Shown one piece after another: positions 33,357 to 41,237 of a DNA stretch of 64,000 nucleotides. The DNA comes from Bradyrhizobium cytisi (GTDB lineage: Bacteria; Pseudomonadota; Alphaproteobacteria; Rhizobiales; Xanthobacteraceae). Below the pieces are notes generated by a model. That model did not search any database, was not told where the DNA came from, and saw only the letters and a list, made by a program, of their open reading frames with translations. The stretch is taken from contig NZ_VSSR01000013.1 in NCBI RefSeq assembly GCF_008123515.1, positions 186,001 to 250,000 of the forward strand, written 5' to 3'. A program made the translations under genes and the position numbers. Numbering within the stretch: position 1 is the stretch's first letter; each line of letters starts with the position of its first letter.

Positions 33357-34235
33357 ATGAATCATAATCAAGATCATTTGGCCGCAAGGGCGGCACCGGT
33401 GCTGTTCGTGCTGCTCTGGAGCACCGGTTTCATCGGCACCAAATACGTCATCAACAACGCCGATCCATTGACCTACCTCGCCATCCGCATGGCGGTGGTG
33501 GTCGGCTTGATGACGATCATTGCAGGCGTTGCCCGTCCGAAATGGCCCGATCGCATCGGCATCGCGCACAGCGCGGTCGCCGGCATTCTCGTCCACGGCT
33601 TCTATCTCGGCGGCACCGCGATTGCGATCGCCCATTCGATTCCGGCGGGACTCTCCGCGCTCATTCCGGGCCTGCAGCCGATCCTGACCTCGACCATCGC
33701 CAACCGCTGGCTCGGCGAGAAGGTGACGCCGGTGCAATGGGGCGGACTGCTGCTCGGTCTTGGCGGCGTGGCGCTGATCCTGCACAACCGCCCAATGACC
33801 GGCGAGGCCGGGCTCGGCTGGCTCGCTTCGGTGGTCTCGCTGATCAGCATCACGCTCGGCACGCTCTATCAGCGCCGCTATTGCAACCACATCGACTGGC
33901 GCGCCGGCAACCTCGTCCAGTATGTGGCCGTCACGATCTTCTTCACGGTCGGCGCCTTCCTGTTCGAAGATCGTGTCGTGCACTGGACGCAGGAGTTCGT
34001 GCTCGCGCTCGGCTGGCTTGCGGTCGCCCTCTCGATCGGATCGATAGGCCTTTTGTACTGGCTGATCCGCCACGCCGCTGCGACGTCGGTTGCGAGCCTG
34101 TTCTACCTCGTGCCGGCCGTCACGGCGCTGATGGCCTATCTGCTGTTCGGCGAGAAGCTCGATGCGCTGGCGATCGCCGGCATGGCGATGTGCGCGGCCG
34201 CGGTATTCGTGGTCAACCGGCGCTTCGGCTCGTAG
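33357..34235 (+). CDS. EamA/DMT family transporter
   Basis: A 292-residue inner-membrane protein with ten helices and two EamA repeats (LLWSTGFIGTKYVINNADPL near the start; SLISITLGTLYQRRYC opening the second). The start at 33357 has GAGG 6 bases before; another Met at 33345 is possible. It is probably an exporter of a small metabolite. Single gene. Confidence 0.87.
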   Translation: MNHNQDHLAARAAPVLFVLLWSTGFIGTKYVINNADPLTYLAIRMAVVVGLMTIIAGVARPKWPDRIGIAHSAVAGILVHGFYLGGTAIAIAHSIPAGLSALIPGLQPILTSTIANRWLGEKVTPVQWGGLLLGLGGVALILHNRPMTGEAGLGWLASVVSLISITLGTLYQRRYCNHIDWRAGNLVQYVAVTIFFTVGAFLFEDRVVHWTQEFVLALGWLAVALSIGSIGLLYWLIRHAAATSVASLFYLVPAVTALMAYLLFGEKLDALAIAGMAMCAAAVFVVNRRFGS

Positions 34236-34324
34236 GCGCCGCTGCCGAAATACATCCCTGACGTGCAGGCCGCGTTCGTGCTAGGCTTGCCGCATTTCAG
34301 TTTCCCTTTCACGCGGTGATTTCC

Positions 34325-35068
34325 ATGAAGAAGGCGAAGCGCGCACTGCTCGGCAGATCCCTGAAGCCGGTTCGGATTGCCTGCATCAACTACGCCTGGG
34401 AGTCGATCAACGACCGTGAGATGAGCCAGCTCACCGCGGCGCTCCAGAAGTGTTACGACAAGCATTTCCTGCCGGTGTGGGGCTATCCGGTCGACCTCTA
34501 TGTCACGCGCAAGCCGAAGGCCACCGACTGGCAACTGGTCTATTTCGAAGATGCCTTGCACAAGAACATGCTCGGGCGCCATGAGCTGACCCATCGCGGC
34601 CAGCCGATCTCGAAGATCTTCGTCAAGGCACTGGGCGAGGAGCCGATCAGCGTGGCGGCGTCGCACGAGCTGTTCGAGATGGTGCTCGACCCCATGGCCA
34701 ATCTCTGGGCTGACAAGAATCCGAATACCCAATACGCCTATGAGGTCTGCGACGCCGTGGAGGAGGATTCCTTCGACGTCGGCGGCTTGCCGATGTCGAA
34801 CTTCGTCTATCCGTCCTGGTTCGAGCCATTCAAGCATCCCCGCGGCACCAAGTTCGACCACAAGGGAACGCTGAAGGCGCCGTTCTCGATGACCGAGGGT
34901 GGCTATGTCATCAAGAAGGTCAACGGGAGGAAGGTGATCAAGGCGTTCGGCTCACCCGCAAAGCGGCGGCGCTTCAACGCCGAAGACCGGCGCGGCCATC
35001 GCAGCGAATTTCGCGATCCGAAGGGAAAGCACCACCCGGGCCGGCGCGCGTCGAAGCGGAGAGGGTAG
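34325..35068 (+). CDS. hypothetical protein with SHELFEMVLDP motif
   Basis: A 247-residue soluble protein. Around residue 110 it has VAASHELFEMVLDPMANLW, an HExxE arrangement with a downstream DP that resembles a zinc-binding helix seen in several uncharacterised bacterial proteins; a metallopeptidase-like site is possible but unproven. The C-terminus is strongly basic (RRRFNAEDRRGHRSEFRD, then HHPGRRASKRRG). No signal peptide. The ATG at 34325 was chosen; a GTG lies at 34316. It converges on the histone-like gene. Confidence 0.65.
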   Translation: MKKAKRALLGRSLKPVRIACINYAWESINDREMSQLTAALQKCYDKHFLPVWGYPVDLYVTRKPKATDWQLVYFEDALHKNMLGRHELTHRGQPISKIFVKALGEEPISVAASHELFEMVLDPMANLWADKNPNTQYAYEVCDAVEEDSFDVGGLPMSNFVYPSWFEPFKHPRGTKFDHKGTLKAPFSMTEGGYVIKKVNGRKVIKAFGSPAKRRRFNAEDRRGHRSEFRDPKGKHHPGRRASKRRG

Positions 35069-35090
35069 GGCCGGGCCGGTAGAGGAGACA

Positions 35091-35116
35091 TCTCCGGGCG
35101 CACCCGCACCCGGAGA
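35091..35116. terminator. hairpin between convergent genes
   Basis: A perfect 8-bp stem TCTCCGGG / CCCGGAGA with a 10-base loop, between the ends of the SHELFE protein gene and the histone-like gene. No clear T tract on either strand. Confidence 0.45.
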
Positions 35117-35134
35117 CTTGCGCTCGCACTGCGA

Positions 35135-35443
35135 TCAGCGCTTGGCCTTCTTTTTCTTCTTGGCAGCCTTCTTCGCCGTTTTCTTCGCGGCTTTCTTGGC
35201 GGTTTTCTTGGCTGCTTTCTTGGCCGTCTTCTTCACGGACTTCTTGGCTGCCTTTTTCGACGACTTCTTGGCGGCCTTTTTGGCCTTCTTCTTGGAAGCC
35301 TTCTTCGGCGCGACTTTCTTCGCAACCTTCTTGGCGGCCTTCTTCACCTTCTTCGCGGCGGTGACTGCGGCGTCCTTGGTCACGTCCACGGCGCTGGTGA
35401 TCGTCTGCATCGCCTGCTCGGTGATTGGCTTATCGTCGTCCAT
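35135..35443 (-). CDS. histone H1-like Lys/Ala-repeat protein
   Basis: A 102-residue protein. The first 30 residues are acidic or neutral (MDDDKPITEQAMQTITSAVD); the rest is almost entirely Lys, Ala, Val and Thr in AAKK-type units (KKTAKKAAKKTAKKAAKK). This is the composition of histone H1 C-terminal tails and of bacterial HC1/HC2 and AlgP-like proteins, which bind DNA non-specifically. It is probably nucleoid-associated. The repeat region is prone to length variation. Confidence 0.8.
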   Translation of the reverse strand: MDDDKPITEQAMQTITSAVDVTKDAAVTAAKKVKKAAKKVAKKVAPKKASKKKAKKAAKKSSKKAAKKSVKKTAKKAAKKTAKKAAKKTAKKAAKKKKKAKR

Positions 35444-35649
35444 ATCGTGTCCCCCACGGTTTGCATGGAGCGATGACGATAGCGGGTTTCATAATAGTGT
35501 CAAAGCAACGCTCAACCTTTGCGGAAGCGGCGAGCGCGCGCTCGCGTCCCTTGGCATGATCGAGGATCGGTTGCTGGGGCGCGGTGGTGACCGCGGTCTC
35601 GTCGACCGCGGGTCCGTTGGTGGCGGATCGTGTGACCGGATAACGGTCC

Positions 35650-36309
35650 TTATTTCGGCTGCGGCACGATCCGGATGTAGGGCTTCGGTTCCTTCCAGCC
35701 CTGCGGGTAGATGGTCTTGGCCTCGTCGTTGGAGACCGAGCCCGCAATGATGACGTCCTCGCCCTGCGACCAGTCGGCCGGCGTCGCGACGCGATGCTTC
35801 GCTGTGAGCTGGAGCGAGTCGATCACGCGCAGGATTTCCTGAAAATTCCGGCCCGTGGTCATCGGATAGACCAGCACCAGCTTGATCTTCTTGTCCGGCC
35901 CGATGATGAAGACGTTGCGGACGGTCTGGTTGTCGGCCGGCGTGCGGGTGAGGGGATCGCCCGAGGTCGAGGCCGGCAGCATCTCGTAGAGCTTCGAGAC
36001 GTTGAAATCGGTGTCGCCGATCATCGGGTAGTTCGGGGCGGCACCCTGGGTCTCCTTGATGTCCTCCGACCACTTCGAATGGCGATCGACCGGATCGACC
36101 GAGAGGCCCATCAACTTGACGCCACGCTTGTCGAACTCCGGCTTCAACTTGGCGAGAGCGCCGAGCTCCGTCGTACAAACCGGCGTGAAGTCCTTCGGGT
36201 GCGAGAACAGCAGGGCCCAGCTGTTGCCGATCCAGTCGTGGAACTTGATCTTCCCTTCGGTGGTCTCGGCTTCGAAGTCGGGTGCGGTGGTGCCGATCGG
36301 AAGTGTCAT
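35650..36309 (-). CDS. 1-Cys peroxiredoxin (Prx6 family)
   Basis: A 219-residue thioredoxin-fold peroxidase. The peroxidatic Cys45 lies in DFTPVCTTEL with Thr42 and Pro43. It is the only cysteine in the protein, so there is no resolving Cys. The C-terminal dimerisation domain (residues about 160-219) and length fit the Prx6/1-Cys group, which reduces H2O2 and alkyl hydroperoxides using an external reductant. Start ATG at 36309. Monocistronic. Confidence 0.93.
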   Translation of the reverse strand: MTLPIGTTAPDFEAETTEGKIKFHDWIGNSWALLFSHPKDFTPVCTTELGALAKLKPEFDKRGVKLMGLSVDPVDRHSKWSEDIKETQGAAPNYPMIGDTDFNVSKLYEMLPASTSGDPLTRTPADNQTVRNVFIIGPDKKIKLVLVYPMTTGRNFQEILRVIDSLQLTAKHRVATPADWSQGEDVIIAGSVSNDEAKTIYPQGWKEPKPYIRIVPQPK

Positions 36310-36701
36310 GGTTCTACCTCATCGCATTGAATTTGCTTGGGAATTACTGTCTGGCCGTCAGCATCATTATAGGGCCTCGGCGAGGCCAAGTGAACGCCAA
36401 GTGAACCGCTTCAAGTAAAATGTGAATTCCTTCTCTGAAGAGCCGATCTCCTAGCATCTTTCTGTTACAGGGGCACCTGCGGCGAAGCATCTCGACCGGG
36501 GATGACGGGGCTGGATTGCCCCGATAAAGCCTTTTATGACCCGCATCACGCTCGCCCGACGCTCTCCGGAACCGAAACGGTCCTCATAGCGACTAATCGG
36601 CAACCATTGAGAAAAGTCGCGATCCCCATATCGAATCGTTAACCACCCCTTTACGCCCGCATGAAAATGCTGGTCGATCAGAAGAAATCTGGAAGTGAAC
36701 T
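36310..36701. other. intergenic region, 392 bases
   Basis: Divergent promoter region. It contains a 6-bp hairpin CGGGGC-TGGATT-GCCCCG at 36505-36522 and a TTAA-N7-TTTAC box at 36639-36654 that deviates by one base from a CtrA site. I see no gene or repeat family here. Confidence 0.4.
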
Positions 36702-37280
36702 ATGTCCGCCGCACTGCCCAAGTCCGTTGAGAAGTCCGTTGAGTCGCCGTCCCTCGAACCGTCCTGCCGCGATACCGCGGCCCATGCGCTCTCCATCGTG
36801 CGCGACGGCGTGATCACGGGCGAAGGCCCAACCACGAAGGGCCGGGTGCACTTTTCCCGCTCGCTCGATGCCGATGACACCGCCTGGTGCGTCCGTATCC
36901 TGACCGCAACCGCCGTCAACGACCAGCCGGTCAGCCGCGCCGAAGCCGAGGCGCTGTTTGAGATCAACGAGGCCGCGACCGAGCGCACCGATGGTGGCCG
37001 GTTCGACGATCTGCTTGCCAAGGCCGTGGCCCATTACGCCGCGAGCGCCTCCGGCCTGAAGGTGCCGCCGCGCAACGTCGCGCTGGTGCAGGACATCGAG
37101 AGCTGGGCACCGGCCTATGCCTCGAAGGTCAACAGCGAGATGCTGGAGTGGATCGCCGGCCAGATGCGCGGCAAGCGTCACAACAACCGTCGCCTGATGG
37201 CGATGGTGGCGACCTTCCTGGGCGCCACCGCCTTGCCTCTGGCGGGCCAATTGCCGAACGTGTTCGACATTGGCATGTAA
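36702..37280 (+). CDS. hypothetical protein with helical core
   Basis: A 192-residue protein. The N-terminal 20 residues are Ser/Pro/Glu-rich (KSVEKSVESPSLEPS). The middle is mostly helical (VSRAEAEALFEINEAA, FDDLLAKAVAHYAASAS), followed by QDIESWAPAYASKVN and a basic KRHNNRRLMAMVA segment leading into a weakly hydrophobic stretch. No signal peptide. I do not recognise the family. A strong terminator follows within 80 bases, so it is expressed alone. Confidence 0.65.
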   Translation: MSAALPKSVEKSVESPSLEPSCRDTAAHALSIVRDGVITGEGPTTKGRVHFSRSLDADDTAWCVRILTATAVNDQPVSRAEAEALFEINEAATERTDGGRFDDLLAKAVAHYAASASGLKVPPRNVALVQDIESWAPAYASKVNSEMLEWIAGQMRGKRHNNRRLMAMVATFLGATALPLAGQLPNVFDIGM

Positions 37281-37330
37281 GAACTAAGGACCGAGATATT
37301 CTCGCGCCCCTTGCGAGGCGCGAGCGCAGG

Positions 37331-37358
37331 CGGCGGGGCTATTTCCCCGCCGTTTTTT
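37331..37358 (+). terminator. rho-independent terminator overlapping the end of the phosphodiesterase gene
   Basis: An 8-bp stem CGGCGGGG / CCCCGCCG with loop CTATTT and six T residues at 37353-37358. It ends the plus-strand gene at 36702 while overlapping the last codons of the convergent minus gene (stop at 37339-37341). Confidence 0.9.
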
Positions 37359-39195
37359 GCTTGCCGGCGTCCGGCTCGAGGCCGAGCGTGCGGCCGGGGA
37401 AGCCGGCGGCGTCGAAATAGCGTTGGCTGCCGACGCGCTGGACGTTGAGCACGGTCTCGAGACCGTTCTCGGACTTCTTCTTCGACTTCTCCACGGCCTT
37501 GAATGCCTTCGGCACGATGCCGTTGGGCAGCGCCTCCGACATCACCCGGCCGACCAAGCCGCCGTTCTCCGAGCCGCGCAGGCCGAGGAGCTGAGCCGCA
37601 GTCATGCCGACGTCGGCATTGCTGACCGGCAGCTCGTCGACGAAGCCGGCTTTGAAGTCCGGACCGATCGCAGCCATGAAGTTGTAGGTGTCGCCACGGC
37701 TGAAGCTGCCGTGCATGCCCTGGCCCTGGCGCAGCACGGTGTCGGCCACCTGCACCGAGCAGTTGGTCGGCGCCTCGCCGCACTCGCTGGCATAGGAGCG
37801 GAAGTTGACCACGATCGCCGGCGTCGGCGTTGCCGCCTTGCCGCGCAGATTGATGCTCGACAGCGGCAGGGTGCCGGGGAAGCGACCGAGCTGGTCGTCG
37901 ACGAACAGGCCGGAGACGTAGTCCTGCTCCATCAGCGCCTTGATGGTCTTCGCTGCCAGCTTCTTGTCCTTATTCGGCAGGTAGATCAGGTCCGAACCGC
38001 CATTGGTGGCGATGACGAGGTCGGGCTTGGTCGGATCCTTGCCGAGCACGCCGTTGCCGGCCTTCGGATGGGCGTTGCCGGTGACGGCGGCGTTCTTGTC
38101 GTTGGGGTCGAACAGCGGCAGGTCCAGCGCTTTCGCAAGGTCGATCGCCAGGAATCCCATCGGCAAAAAGTCCTTCGGCGTGTCGTCGTAGCTGAGCTTG
38201 GCCGATGGGCTGGTCTTGCTCTCCTTGGAGATGGTCGAGAAGCCGTGGTCGGCCTGGATCATGATGTTGGTGTTGGCGGAAAGGCCAAGCTCGTCGAGTG
38301 CCTTGCGGATCTGGGCGAGGTTGTTGTCGGCGTTCTTGATACCAGCCATCGAGGTCGGCCCGTTGATGCCTGGCAGGATCTGGTTCAGGCTGTCGCCGGT
38401 GTTGTGCTGGCTGCCATCGGGATCGCGCGACCAGAAAACGAGGACGAACGGCTTGTTGCGTGCCTTGAACATCGGCAGCAGCACCTTGGTGGCGACGTCG
38501 GCGAAATAAGCCTGCTGCGCGACGTTGGCGACGGTGGTGCCGGGCGTCTTGGCATCGCCCGCCTTGGCATTGTCGCCGCGCGACGGCGCGGCGAGGGCAA
38601 GGCCGGCCTTGGTCAACGCCGCCTTCACCTCGTCCGACAGCGGTACGCCAATCTTGGTGCCGGTGGCGTCGTCGAACACGACCGAATGCAGGCCCGGCTT
38701 GTCGGGATGATCGGTGTGGTCCCACTGGTAGGTCGGACCGTGCTTGCCCAGCGCGGCAGTGCTGAAGCCCTTGTCGCGGGCCATCTTCAACACGGTCTCT
38801 TCGTTGAGATAGTCGCCCTTGAAATGCTCGTCGATGTCGCCGAGCACCGCGTCGTTCTCGATGAAGGGGACCACGGTGTCGCCGGCGGGCACCGAGGTGT
38901 AGTTGGTCCAGATCGTGTTGGAGAACACGCCGGTGTCGCCGAGATAATGGCCGGTCGACATCGCCGAGCCGTTGGCCATGGTGAAAGTCGGGAACAGCGA
39001 ATGCGAGTTCTTGAAATTGACGCCCTTGTCGCGGACCTCGGCCATGGCCGGCGCGGTCTCGGGGGTGATCTTCAGTGCGCGCAGCCCGTCGGGAATGAAC
39101 AGGATCAGGTTGCGGGGCGTGTTGTTCTGGGCGGAGGCAAATCCGGTGGAAAGCACTGTCAGTCCGGCTGACAGCAACACCAGTGAACGGCGCAT
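37339..39195 (-). CDS. secreted ENPP-like phosphodiesterase / alkaline phosphatase family protein
   Basis: A 618-residue exported metalloenzyme with signal peptide MRRSLVLLSAGLTVLSTGFA. Metal ligand Asp36 in ILFIPDG, probable nucleophile Thr72 in FPTFTMANGSAMSTG, then FWSRDPDGSQHNTGD and QADHGFST supplying the remaining Asp and His metal ligands. This order matches nucleotide pyrophosphatase/phosphodiesterases with two Zn ions. It probably hydrolyses phosphodiesters or nucleotides in the periplasm, giving phosphate. ATG at 39195 with AGGAG 6 bases upstream (a TTG at 39198 also precedes it). Confidence 0.88.
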   Translation of the reverse strand: MRRSLVLLSAGLTVLSTGFASAQNNTPRNLILFIPDGLRALKITPETAPAMAEVRDKGVNFKNSHSLFPTFTMANGSAMSTGHYLGDTGVFSNTIWTNYTSVPAGDTVVPFIENDAVLGDIDEHFKGDYLNEETVLKMARDKGFSTAALGKHGPTYQWDHTDHPDKPGLHSVVFDDATGTKIGVPLSDEVKAALTKAGLALAAPSRGDNAKAGDAKTPGTTVANVAQQAYFADVATKVLLPMFKARNKPFVLVFWSRDPDGSQHNTGDSLNQILPGINGPTSMAGIKNADNNLAQIRKALDELGLSANTNIMIQADHGFSTISKESKTSPSAKLSYDDTPKDFLPMGFLAIDLAKALDLPLFDPNDKNAAVTGNAHPKAGNGVLGKDPTKPDLVIATNGGSDLIYLPNKDKKLAAKTIKALMEQDYVSGLFVDDQLGRFPGTLPLSSINLRGKAATPTPAIVVNFRSYASECGEAPTNCSVQVADTVLRQGQGMHGSFSRGDTYNFMAAIGPDFKAGFVDELPVSNADVGMTAAQLLGLRGSENGGLVGRVMSEALPNGIVPKAFKAVEKSKKKSENGLETVLNVQRVGSQRYFDAAGFPGRTLGLEPDAGKQKTAGK

Positions 39196-39353
39196 CAAAA
39201 TCTCCTAGCGGTGAGGCGGCTTGGCCGCCGAACCGCGGCCCCCGGCAATCGTTTAGTTTTGCTGTGTGACGGTTTTGTTACAAGAGCGAAAGTACATGCA
39301 GAAGTGACGGGAAGGTGGCGTCCACGGATTCGTCGTTGCTCGGTACGGACGCC

Positions 39354-39492
39354 CTCGTATCCCGGACGCGCTGCAATGCGTCGCATTGCTGCGCAGAGCC
39401 GCGACCCAGAAAGCGACACAGTGCGCTGATGCACGGGCCCCGGCTCTGCAGCGCACCGGCGAAGGAGCGCTGCGCTGCGTCCGGGGCACGAG
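39354..39492. repeat. inverted-repeat element, family B, copy 3
   Basis: Outer arms TATCCCGGACGCGCTGCAAT and GCGCTGCGTCCGGGGCA; an inner GGGCCCCGGCTCTGCAGCGC region corresponds to the inner arm of copies 1 and 2 in inverse order. It lies upstream of the phosphodiesterase gene. Confidence 0.8.
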
Positions 39493-39517
39493 ACCGTCTT
39501 TGAAATATCAACATGGG

Positions 39518-40110
39518 TTCGCATCCTCGCGGCTTGTTTCGCCCGAGCTTTGCTCCGTCGCCTCACCCTCATTTGAAAGAGGGCGCAGGGAAGGCCGGGA
39601 GCCGGCTGGCTCCCATTGACCGCTATGCCATGAGTAGATTGCGCTACACTGCACAGCGGGTAACAGGGCAGCCGGAGGCATCCCGGCCTTCCCTGCGCGG
39701 ATGGTTGGAACGGCTTATGTCGTGCTCTCCCCGGGGAGCGATGCACTATTGCCCCCGTCGCCTTGCGGATGATTGATACGCGTGTCCGGTTGGACACAAC
39801 GCATCACCGCAAGCCTTGACGCACAGGCTCCGGGCGCCAGGACCACACGATTTGGCCGTACGCAGATCGCACCGGTCGTGTGCGCGAGGCCTTCGCTCAC
39901 GGTTGCCCGCCCTGCAAAACCCTTCGCGCCGATGTGACCCTCGCCCACCGCCGCCCGGCCCGCGTTCGTGACGATCGCGATGCGCCCCTCTTCCTTGGGC
40001 CGGAGTGGGACCATACATACGCCGTTTCCGAATTTCGGTAAAGTAGAATATTTTTGACCGTGCGGATTGACCGAGGGCTTGGGTGTTCTGCCCGTCGGGC
40101 AACGCAAGTG
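39518..40110. repeat. long (about 590-base) structured intergenic repeat of Bradyrhizobium type
   Basis: Noncoding stretch with several strong palindromes. An 18-bp perfect inverted repeat begins GCGCAGGGAAGGCCGGGA (39582-39599) and closes at 39681-39698. A competing hairpin GGGAGCC-GGCT-GGCTCCC lies at 39596-39613. CTCCCCGGGGAG is at 39727-39738, CACACGA / TCGTGTG at 39844-39882, and a TGCCCGTCGGGCA hairpin is near 40090. From memory, close relatives of this sequence recur in Bradyrhizobium intergenic regions. Minus-strand open frames inside it look spurious. The boundaries are approximate. Confidence 0.65.
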
Positions 40111-40181
40111 TTGGGCCTCCGGGCTACGGTCGCCGACTTCCGGGCGTTCGGTCGCACCCGGTTCCCTGTTAATCCCGTGCC

Positions 40182-40197
40182 TTAACCAACAATTAAT
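40182..40197 (+). promoter_or_regulatory. CtrA-like box TTAA-N7-TTAA
   Basis: TTAACCAACAATTAAT fits the alphaproteobacterial CtrA consensus TTAA-N7-TTAA, about 85 bases upstream of the gene at 40282. Sequence match only; the AT-rich stretch makes chance possible. Confidence 0.35.
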
Positions 40198-40281
40198 TAT
40201 ACGTTTGCGGGTGGGCAACAGCCCGGCCTAGCGTGCGGTGGGGAGCCGTTATCCGCGAAGCCAAACGAGTTGGTGCGTATC

Positions 40282-40743
40282 ATGATGTCCAGATCAAATG
40301 GGGCCTTGCTCGCCTCGCTCAGCGCAGCCGCGCTGCTCCTTCCCCCCAGCGACAGTTTTGCGCGACCGGGCGGTGCCGCCCCGCATGGCATGGTGAGCGC
40401 TGCCGCACCGCCGGTTGCGGCACGTCCGCCGATCGCGCCGGGGATGCGGTTCCGCGGCCGCAACAATGCTCGCAACAATCCCTGGGTTTATTGGCCGGGC
40501 GGCGGCGGGTTCTTCTACGACGGTGCGGCGTACAGCGAACCTTTCGCCGATGCCGGCCAGCCTGTCACCAACGACGTTCGCTATACCTACACCTACGACG
40601 TTCCCTGGGACTGGGCGCATCGCTTCCCGCCGAACGTCGTGCCGTCCGATCGGCCCTATGTGCCGAGCTGCCCGACGGAATCCGTGACGGTGCCCGGCCG
40701 CGGCGGCGGCGAGCACACCGTCAACATCATGCGCTGCTACTGA
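40282..40743 (+). CDS. hypothetical exported protein
   Basis: A 153-residue protein with a signal peptide (MMSRSNGALLASLSAAALLL) and a low-complexity Ala/Pro region. A conserved-looking core follows: NPWVYWPGGGGFFYDGAAYS, YTYTYDVPWDWAHRFPPNVV, and CPTESVTVPGRGGGEHTVNI ending in MRCY. Two Cys may form a disulfide. Rich in aromatic residues. The start is one of two adjacent ATGs at 40282 and 40285. I recall the type from Bradyrhizobiaceae but not a named domain. Confidence 0.7.
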   Translation: MMSRSNGALLASLSAAALLLPPSDSFARPGGAAPHGMVSAAAPPVAARPPIAPGMRFRGRNNARNNPWVYWPGGGGFFYDGAAYSEPFADAGQPVTNDVRYTYTYDVPWDWAHRFPPNVVPSDRPYVPSCPTESVTVPGRGGGEHTVNIMRCY

Positions 40744-40768
40744 GCGGCGCAACTCATTTCAGAATGCA

Positions 40769-41083
40769 CTACAAGATTCCGACCGCGGCCGCCCGGTCGC
40801 GGTCGGATTGTTTCTGCCTGACGTTTGCGAGCTCGCGGCTGCAGGCCGCAAAAGAGGTCGTCCCCGGGCGCAGCCCGAACTGACCGCAGACGTCCCGATC
40901 CTCATCGGCAATGGCGCGCACGAGCTCCGCTTCGGCGGCCTCGCGCAGCGTGGGAGCCGAGACGAGCGTGTGCATCGCGAAGGCCGCCACAACGGCGAGC
41001 AGCAACGCAGCCCCGATTCCAAGGCGCGGCAGGTCGTCGGCCGCATGCTGAGAGGGGCGAGCCTTGCTTCTGGTTTCGGTCAT
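40769..41083 (-). CDS. small membrane-anchored hypothetical protein
   Basis: A 104-residue protein with a cytoplasmic N-terminus of about 22 residues, one membrane helix (LGIGAALLLAVVAAFAMHTL) and a periplasmic helical domain with two Cys (DEDRDVCGQFGLRPGTTSFAAC, abbreviated by position: Cys70 and Cys85 approximately). The start at 41083 has GAGGA 6 bases upstream. No family recognised. Confidence 0.65.
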   Translation of the reverse strand: MTETRSKARPSQHAADDLPRLGIGAALLLAVVAAFAMHTLVSAPTLREAAEAELVRAIADEDRDVCGQFGLRPGTTSFAACSRELANVRQKQSDRDRAAAVGIL

Positions 41084-41237
41084 GAAATCCTCGCGAATGA
41101 AATATAGATAATCAGAAAAATAATGATCGAGCCGTCCGGCAAATCGGCGGATTGAACACGAATACACGCCGCGCCGCAGCGCAGACGTGAAACAGATTAC
41201 AAATTCAGGCCGGCATGGGCCAAATTCAGAGGCGATA

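Noticed and set aside
35135-35443. Repeated short units resembling a CRISPR array
   Set aside because: The periodicity is Lys/Ala codon repetition in an open frame; no constant repeat with unique spacers and no cas genes.
35118-35750. Plus-strand frame coding for FFLAAFFAVFF-type hydrophobic repeats
   Set aside because: It is the reverse complement of the Lys/Ala repeats of the histone-like gene; no signal peptide logic or start site.
37357-39171. 604-codon plus frame opposite the phosphodiesterase gene
   Set aside because: Antisense shadow without domains; the minus frame has signal peptide and metal-site motifs.
39715-40218. 167- and 118-codon minus frames in the long repeat
   Set aside because: They lie wholly in a structured repeat; similar frames are often annotated as hypothetical in Bradyrhizobium and look spurious.
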